A DNA stretch of 64,000 nt. It comes from Lysobacter terrestris. GTDB lineage: Bacteria > Pseudomonadota > Gammaproteobacteria > Xanthomonadales > Xanthomonadaceae. How positions within the stretch are numbered: position 1 is the stretch's first letter; each line of letters begins with the position of its first letter. The stretch is taken from the NCBI RefSeq assembly GCF_014489475.1, contig NZ_CP060820.1, positions 3,054,001 through 3,118,000 on the forward strand, read 5' to 3'. Position numbers and translations under genes: made by a program. The notes under the pieces are model-generated. The model saw only the letters and a program-made list of their open reading frames with translations. It searched no databases and was not told where the DNA came from. Below are positions 56,861-64,000 of the stretch, in pieces.

Positions 56861-56896
56861 AGTCTCCGTTTTCGATTGCAGAAGATCGCCGCCCCC

Positions 56897-58480
56897 ATGA
56901 CGACGAACATCCATAACGACAAGATCCTCATCCTCGACTTCGGCGCGCAGTACACCCAGCTGATCGCCCGCCGCATCCGCGAGATCGGCGTGTACTGCGA
57001 AATCTGGGCCTGGGACCATGACCCGGCCGAGATCGCGAAGTTCGGCGCCAAGGGCATCATCCTGTCGGGCGGCCCCGAGTCGACGACGCAACACGGCGCG
57101 CCCAAGGCGCCGCAGGAAGTCTTCGATTCCGGCCTGCCGATCCTCGGCATCTGCTACGGCATGCAGACGCTGGCCGCGCAGCTGGGCGGCGCCACCGAAG
57201 CCGCCGATGCCCGCGAATTCGGCCACGCCGAAGTCGAACTCGTCGCCAGGGACGCGCTGCTGGGTGGCCTGAGCGACCACGACGGCGAAGCGCGCATCGA
57301 CGTGTGGATGAGCCACGGCGACCACGTCGCCAAGGCGCCGCCGGGCTGGACGATCACCGCCGTCACCGATCGCATTCCCGTCGCGGCGATGGCGCTGGAA
57401 GAGAAGCGCTGGTACGGCGTGCAGTTCCATCCGGAAGTGACCCATACCAAGCAGGGCCAGCAGTTGCTGCGCCGCTTCGTCGCCGAAATCTGCGGCTGCC
57501 AGACGCTGTGGAACGCGGCCAACATCATCGAGGATCAGATCGCGCGAGTGCGCGAACTCGTTGGCGACGACGAAGTGATCCTCGGCCTCTCCGGCGGCGT
57601 CGATTCGTCCGTCGTGGCCGCGCTACTGCACAAGGCGATCGGCAAGCAGCTGACCTGCGTGTTCGTCGACACCGGCCTGCTGCGCTGGAACGAGGGCGAC
57701 CAGGTGATGGCGATGTTCGCCAACGAAGCCGATAAAGGCGGCATGGGCGTCAAGGTCATCCGCGTCAACGCGGCCGACCGCTATTTCGACAAGCTGAAGG
57801 GCGTCAACGACCCGGAAGCCAAGCGCAAGATCATCGGCAACCTCTTCATCGAGATCTTCGACGAGGAGTCGGCCAAGCTCGCCAATGCGAAGTGGTTGGC
57901 GCAGGGCACGATCTATCCTGACGTGATCGAGTCGGCCGGCAGCAAGACCGGCAAGGCGCACGTCATCAAGAGCCACCACAACGTCGGTGGCCTGCCCGAA
58001 GACATGAAGCTCAAGCTGGTCGAGCCGCTGCGCGAGCTGTTCAAGGACGAAGTACGTCGTCTCGGCGTCGAACTCGGCCTGCCGCGTGAGATGGTCTATC
58101 GCCATCCGTTCCCCGGTCCGGGCCTGGGCGTCCGCATCCTCGGCGAAGTGAAGCGCGAGCACGCCGAACTGCTGGCCAAGGCCGACCACATCTTCATTGA
58201 CGAGCTGCGCAAGGCCGGCTGGTACGACAAGACCAGCCAGGCGTTCGCGGTGTTCCTGCCGGTGAAGTCGGTGGGCGTGGTCGGCGATGCACGCGCCTAC
58301 GAGTGGGTGATCGCACTGCGTGCAGTGGAAACCATCGACTTCATGACCGCGCACTGGGCGCATCTGCCGTATGACCTGCTCGGCACGGTGTCGAACCGCA
58401 TCATCAACGAACTGCGCGGCGTGTCGCGCGTGGTCTACGACATCAGCGGCAAGCCGCCGGCAACGATCGAGTGGGAATAA
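56897..58480 (+). CDS. guaA: GMP synthase (glutamine-hydrolysing)
   Basis: GuaA aminates XMP to GMP using glutamine. The 527-residue protein has an N-terminal class I amidotransferase domain (Cys86 in LGICYGMQ, His-Glu in QFHPEVTHT) and a C-terminal ATP-pyrophosphatase domain with the P-loop LSGGVDSSV near residue 235, ending TIEWE as in other GuaA proteins. The ATG at 56897 begins [16 protein letters not shown]; upstream in-frame codons lack homology. Confidence 0.97.
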   Translation: MTTNIHNDKILILDFGAQYTQLIARRIREIGVYCEIWAWDHDPAEIAKFGAKGIILSGGPESTTQHGAPKAPQEVFDSGLPILGICYGMQTLAAQLGGATEAADAREFGHAEVELVARDALLGGLSDHDGEARIDVWMSHGDHVAKAPPGWTITAVTDRIPVAAMALEEKRWYGVQFHPEVTHTKQGQQLLRRFVAEICGCQTLWNAANIIEDQIARVRELVGDDEVILGLSGGVDSSVVAALLHKAIGKQLTCVFVDTGLLRWNEGDQVMAMFANEADKGGMGVKVIRVNAADRYFDKLKGVNDPEAKRKIIGNLFIEIFDEESAKLANAKWLAQGTIYPDVIESAGSKTGKAHVIKSHHNVGGLPEDMKLKLVEPLRELFKDEVRRLGVELGLPREMVYRHPFPGPGLGVRILGEVKREHAELLAKADHIFIDELRKAGWYDKTSQAFAVFLPVKSVGVVGDARAYEWVIALRAVETIDFMTAHWAHLPYDLLGTVSNRIINELRGVSRVVYDISGKPPATIEWE

Positions 58481-58486
58481 GACAGC

Positions 58487-58563
58487 TGTCGTCCCGAGCG
58501 CCGCGCGGGACCTGCTTTGAATTCCTGCAGTACAACTGATCCATCACTGCGTTCGGAATGACA
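58487..58563. repeat. Dispersed-type inverted repeat spanning the tadA start
   Basis: A left arm (58487-58514, TGTCGTCCCGAGCG...) and the reverse complement of a right arm (58536-58563, TGTCATTCCGAACG...) match at 19 of 28 positions. The family TCATTCCGAACGCAG is a common bacterial dispersed motif. The tadA ATG at 58558 lies within the right arm. Confidence 0.6.
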
Positions 58564-59055
58564 GACCTTAGTTCCCGCGACGAACACTGGATGCGCCACG
58601 CGCTCGCGCTGGCGCAACGCGCGCAGCTCGAGGACGACGAGATCCCGGTCGGCGCCGTGCTGGTGTCGGCCGAGGGTGACGTCCTCGGCGAGGGCTGGAA
58701 CCGCAACATCACCGATCGTGACCCGACTGCGCATGCGGAAATCGTCGCCATGCGCGCCGCCGGTGCCAAGCTCGGCAACCATCGCCTGCTGGGTGCGACG
58801 CTCTACGTGACGCTCGAGCCTTGCGCGATGTGCGCGATGGCGATGGTGCACGCGCGCGTCGCCCGCGTCGTGTACGGGGCCAGCGATCCGAAGACCGGCG
58901 CCGCCGGCAGCGTCTTCGACCTGCTCGCCGATCCGCGCCACAACCATCGCGTGCAGGTGCAGGGCGGGGTGCTGGCCGAAGAAGCCGGGCGCCGGCTCAC
59001 CAACTATTTCCGCGCCAAGCGCGGCAAGGCGCCGTTGCAGGACCGCGAAGACTGA
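58558..59055 (+). CDS. tadA: tRNA-specific adenosine deaminase TadA
   Basis: TadA deaminates A34 of tRNA-Arg(ACG) to inosine. The 165-residue protein has the zinc and catalytic motifs TAHAEI (His, Glu) and LEPCAMC (two Cys), then [20 protein letters not shown] and the C-terminal helix [15 protein letters not shown]. The start codon lies inside the right arm of a small inverted repeat, and the region upstream lacks a clear Shine-Dalgarno. Confidence 0.94.
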   Translation: MTDLSSRDEHWMRHALALAQRAQLEDDEIPVGAVLVSAEGDVLGEGWNRNITDRDPTAHAEIVAMRAAGAKLGNHRLLGATLYVTLEPCAMCAMAMVHARVARVVYGASDPKTGAAGSVFDLLADPRHNHRVQVQGGVLAEEAGRRLTNYFRAKRGKAPLQDRED

Positions 59056-59079
59056 CGCCGTGCGGACCCCGCAGCGGGG

Positions 59080-59535
59080 TCACTGCTTGCGGGCGAGTTC
59101 GTGGTCCAGTTCCGCATCGAAGCTGCTCACGGCCAGGCTGACCTCGCGCCACAGCCAGAAGCTGGCGACGAGCAGGAACAGCACGCCGAACACCGCCAAC
59201 AGCGTCGGCAGCACGCCCATGCGGAATCCGAGCACGGCGTCCATCGCCAGCGCCAGGCTGGTGCCGACGAAACTGGCGAGCGCGGCGTACAGCATCTGGC
59301 AGGCGCGCAGGACCAGGTGCGCACGCTGGCGGTGGCGCGCGATCTGCAGGTCGCGCTCCCGGCGGTCGGTGGCCTCGGCCTCCCAGGCCACGACGAGCGA
59401 ACGCAACCGGTCGACCACGCGCGCGAGTCGCGTATTGGCGGCGGCAAGCAGCGCTGCGGTGGCGGTTAGGAAGAACGCCGGCGCCAGCATCGTGGTCAGG
59501 ATGGCGTAGTGCAGGTACGCAGGATTCGAGGGCAT
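59080..59535 (-). CDS. DUF2721-family membrane protein
   Basis: The 151-residue protein has about three membrane segments (near 10-30, 84-102 and 109-130) with the segment [23 protein letters not shown] between the first and second, which I recognise as DUF2721. Function unknown. The start at 59535 is followed directly by [16 protein letters not shown]; longer in-frame starts would overlap orn. It is convergent with tadA and divergent from orn. Confidence 0.82.
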   Translation of the reverse strand: MPSNPAYLHYAILTTMLAPAFFLTATAALLAAANTRLARVVDRLRSLVVAWEAEATDRRERDLQIARHRQRAHLVLRACQMLYAALASFVGTSLALAMDAVLGFRMGVLPTLLAVFGVLFLLVASFWLWREVSLAVSSFDAELDHELARKQ

Positions 59536-59595
59536 GGCACGGAGCGGGTTGGAGGCTGGGCTATGATGCGACGTCCCGAGCAGCAGTGCGAGCGC

Positions 59596-60162
59596 ATGGT
59601 GAACCCGCAGAAGGAACAGCGACTGATCTGGATCGACCTGGAGATGACCGGGCTCGATACCGACAACGACTCCATCCTCGAGATCGCCACGGTGGTCACC
59701 GATGCGCAGCTGCAGGTGCTGGCCGATGGTCCGGAATTGGCCATCGCCCATCCGCTCGAACGCCTGCAGGCGATGGACGAATGGAACCGCAACCAGCACG
59801 GCAAGTCCGGCCTGTGGCGACGCGTGCTGGAAGAGGGCGTGACGATGGCGGAGGCCGAGCAGCGAACGCTCGATTTCCTTGCCCAGTGGGTGCCGGCCAA
59901 CTGCTCACCGATCTGCGGCAATTCGATCTGCCAGGACCGGCGTTTCCTGCATCGCTGCATGCCGCGGTTGGAGAAGTACTTCCACTACCGCAACCTCGAC
60001 GTCAGCACGATCAAGGAACTGGCGCGGCGTTGGGCGCCTTCCGTGCTGAACGGCGTGCGCAAGGAGTCCAAGCACACCGCGCTCAGCGACATCCGCGATT
60101 CGATCGCGGAGCTGGCGCACTACCGTGCGTCGATGGGCAAGCTGGGCGGCCTGGAAGGCTGA
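59596..60162 (+). CDS. orn: Oligoribonuclease
   Basis: Orn is the 3'-5' exoribonuclease that degrades RNA dinucleotides, including pGpG from c-di-GMP turnover. The 188-residue protein has the DEDDh set: Asp and Glu in [10 protein letters not shown], Asp in NSICQDRRF, and His and Asp in KHTALSDI. The ATG at 59596 gives [22 protein letters not shown] at 59562-59567 is a candidate -10 that makes the upstream ATG at 59563 unlikely. Confidence 0.95.
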   Translation: MVNPQKEQRLIWIDLEMTGLDTDNDSILEIATVVTDAQLQVLADGPELAIAHPLERLQAMDEWNRNQHGKSGLWRRVLEEGVTMAEAEQRTLDFLAQWVPANCSPICGNSICQDRRFLHRCMPRLEKYFHYRNLDVSTIKELARRWAPSVLNGVRKESKHTALSDIRDSIAELAHYRASMGKLGGLEG

Positions 60163-60191
60163 GCGATCGGCGGCGCGTTCGCGCCGTATCG

Positions 60192-61097
60192 CTACTTGCG
60201 GTCGCCGTCGTCGGCGACCGAGCGTGCGAGCAGGTCGGCCAAGGGGCGGCCGTCACCATCGCGGTGGTAGACGTGCAGGTCGCGCTGCGGATACGGGATG
60301 TTGAGGCCCCGCCCGAGGATGCCGTTGCGGATGGCTTCCATGAGCTCGCTGCGCACGACGCCGTAGTTCGGCGTATCGACCCAGGCACGCAGTTCGATGT
60401 TGACGCTGCTTTCCGCCAGCGCGGTCACCCAGACCTCCGGGACCGGATCCGCCAGCACCTTGGGATTGGCCGCGGCCGCGGCGAGCAACACCTCGCGCGC
60501 CACCTTCAGGTCGTCCTCGTAGCCCACGCCCACGGGCAGGTCGACGCGGCGACGCGGGTTCGCCGTGAAGTTGATGATCGGCGCGGTCGTGATCAGGCTG
60601 TTGGGAATCACGATCACGCGGTTGTCGATCGTGCGCATCCGGGTCTGGAACACGCGGATCTGCTCGACCGTGCCTTCCAGGCCCGCCGCCTGCACGAAAT
60701 CGCCGACGTGGATCGGGCGCTGCACGATCAGCATCACCCCGGAGGCGATGTTGGACAGCGAGTCCTTCAGCGCCAGGCCGATGGCCAGGCCGGCGGCGCC
60801 GAGCACCGCCATCACCGACGTCGTCGGCACGCCCAGCGACTGCAGCGCGGCGACGATCACGACCACCAGCATCGCCGCGTAGGCGATGTTGCGCAGGAAG
60901 CCACGCAGGGTGGCTTCCATGTGGCCGCGCTCGAACGCGCGGTCCATCGCCCGCGACAGGCGCTTGGCCAGCCACATCCCCAGCAGCAGGATGAGGACGG
61001 CGCCGAGGAGTTTCAGCCCCCAGGCCTGCGCCAGGCCGAGGAAGTCGAACTCCTTCAGCTTGTCGAGCGATTCACGCGCCTGCGTTTCGAGCAGCAT
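60192..61097 (-). CDS. MscS-family mechanosensitive channel
   Basis: The 301-residue protein is a small-conductance mechanosensitive channel that releases solutes on hypo-osmotic shock. It has three membrane helices (TM3 carrying GAAGLAIGLALKDSLSNIASGVMLI), the PIHVGDFVQ beta-domain entry and a C-terminal alpha/beta domain. Length and motifs match E. coli MscS (286). The ATG at 61097 is chosen because homology starts after it. It is 13 bases beyond the end of ppsA on the same strand. Confidence 0.93.
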   Translation of the reverse strand: MLLETQARESLDKLKEFDFLGLAQAWGLKLLGAVLILLLGMWLAKRLSRAMDRAFERGHMEATLRGFLRNIAYAAMLVVVIVAALQSLGVPTTSVMAVLGAAGLAIGLALKDSLSNIASGVMLIVQRPIHVGDFVQAAGLEGTVEQIRVFQTRMRTIDNRVIVIPNSLITTAPIINFTANPRRRVDLPVGVGYEDDLKVAREVLLAAAAANPKVLADPVPEVWVTALAESSVNIELRAWVDTPNYGVVRSELMEAIRNGILGRGLNIPYPQRDLHVYHRDGDGRPLADLLARSVADDGDRK

Positions 61098-61110
61098 CGA
61101 CGGCGCCCGC

Positions 61111-63504
<2,394 letters not shown>

Positions 63505-63558
63505 GACGGGGCTCCGAAGTGGGGGAGGGGCCGGCGGCGGCCTGGATGGCGAAACCGC

Positions 63559-63565
63559 TATTATC
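63559..63565. promoter_or_regulatory. Overlapping divergent -10 boxes for ppsA and ppsR
   Basis: On the plus strand TATTAT (63559-63564) and on the minus strand GATAAT (63565-63560) overlap almost completely. For the minus strand TTGTGC lies 18 bases upstream (63589-63584). Confidence 0.4.
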
Positions 63566-63640
63566 GCCGCTGCATCGGGCCCAGCACAAACGCGGTTCCG
63601 GTGGTTTTCCCCGTCACTGCGGCACCTTGCGAGGTAGGCG

Positions 63641-64000
63641 ATGCCCGGAATCCGGCCCGTTTTCTACGTTTCCGACGGCACCGGCATCACCGCCGAGACG
63701 ATCGGCCACAGCCTGCTCACGCAGTTCACCCAGACCCGCTTCGTCACCGACCGCTATTCCTTCGTCGACAGCATCGAGCGGGCCGCGGAAGTCGCGGCGA
63801 AGATCCGAGCCTCCGGCGAGCAGCACGGCGTCCGGCCGGTGGTGGTCAATTCCTGCGTCGACGGCGCGGTCAGCACGGCACTGGCGGAAAGCGGGGCGCT
63901 GATGCTGGACGTGTTCGCACCGTTCATCGAGCCGCTGGAGCGCGAATTGGGCGAGGCGCGCGAACGGCGGATCGGCCAGGCGCACGGACTGGTCAACTTC
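63641..64000 (+). CDS. ppsR: PEP synthase regulatory kinase/pyrophosphorylase, 5' part only
   Basis: PpsR (DUF299) inactivates PpsA by ADP-dependent phosphorylation and reactivates it by phosphate-dependent dephosphorylation. The visible 120 residues begin [20 protein letters not shown], the family start, and continue [11 protein letters not shown]. The gene runs off the window end, so the P-loop and C-terminal half are not seen. The ATG at 63641 follows GAGGT. Divergence from ppsA is the usual arrangement. Confidence 0.93.
   Translation, partial: MPGIRPVFYVSDGTGITAETIGHSLLTQFTQTRFVTDRYSFVDSIERAAEVAAKIRASGEQHGVRPVVVNSCVDGAVSTALAESGALMLDVFAPFIEPLERELGEARERRIGQAHGLVNF

Overview
The window is an ordinary, gene-dense chromosomal segment of a GC-rich gammaproteobacterium. 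Gene content and order point to the family Xanthomonadaceae (Lysobacteraceae), most likely Lysobacter or a close relative. The pointers are protein types typical of the family (for example the TTG-started transmembrane Pro/Ala-rich protein beside nfuA), the ndk-rlmN-pilF-rodZ-yfgM-bamB-der block, the ihfB-lapA-lapB-wecA/wbpL-wbpM-galU block, and GTAG-type small repeats. The genus is an inference; no rRNA gene is present. I see no prophage, insertion sequence, CRISPR array, rRNA or tRNA.

Layout. 1-4.1 kb: two overlapping hypothetical genes, a coniferyl-aldehyde-type dehydrogenase, an M28 peptidase lipoprotein and a GacA/UvrY-like response regulator. 4.2-8.9 kb: RNase E with a long leader, divergent from rluC. 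9.0-12.3 kb: a TonB-domain lipoprotein, phhB, nfuA and a large uncharacterised transmembrane Pro/Ala-rich protein. 12.4-21.4 kb: two mono-haem cytochromes c, then an RND efflux operon with one membrane-fusion lipoprotein and two different permeases. 21.5-24.4 kb: a TraB-family membrane protein and a TetR-alpha/beta hydrolase pair. 24.5-27.6 kb: the agmatine-to-putrescine genes aguA and aguB with an acetyltransferase and a small periplasmic protein. 27.7-36.4 kb: rpmJ, then cmk, rpsA, ihfB, lapA, lapB and three polysaccharide genes ending in galU. 36.4-41.7 kb: a small membrane protein, a CsaA-like protein and a fatty-acid oxidation operon with its likely TetR regulator. 41.9-48.7 kb: ndk to der. 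48.8-52.8 kb: mobA, moeA, moeB and a DUF2272 protein. 52.8-59.5 kb: small proteins, folD, guaB, guaA, tadA and a DUF2721 protein. 59.6-64.0 kb: orn, an MscS channel, ppsA, and the 5' part of its divergent regulator gene ppsR.

How the genes work together. Several neighbouring sets form coherent modules: AguA then AguB (agmatine to putrescine), LapA/LapB with O-antigen or exopolysaccharide initiation enzymes and UDP-glucose supply, FadN-type and FadA beta-oxidation enzymes, MobA/MoeA/MoeB in molybdenum cofactor synthesis, GuaB/GuaA in GMP synthesis, and PpsA with its regulatory kinase/phosphorylase.

I found no clear new multi-gene system. The most interesting signals are regulatory or architectural. 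An exact 18-base TetR operator candidate occurs both upstream of the tetR gene and inside the first codons of the hydrolase behind it. Two tandem RND permeases differ in their proton-relay residues. A TonB/TolA-shaped Pro/Ala-rich protein has no known function. A well-formed terminator hairpin lies in the ndk leader. Small dispersed palindromic repeats include one that contains the tadA start codon.
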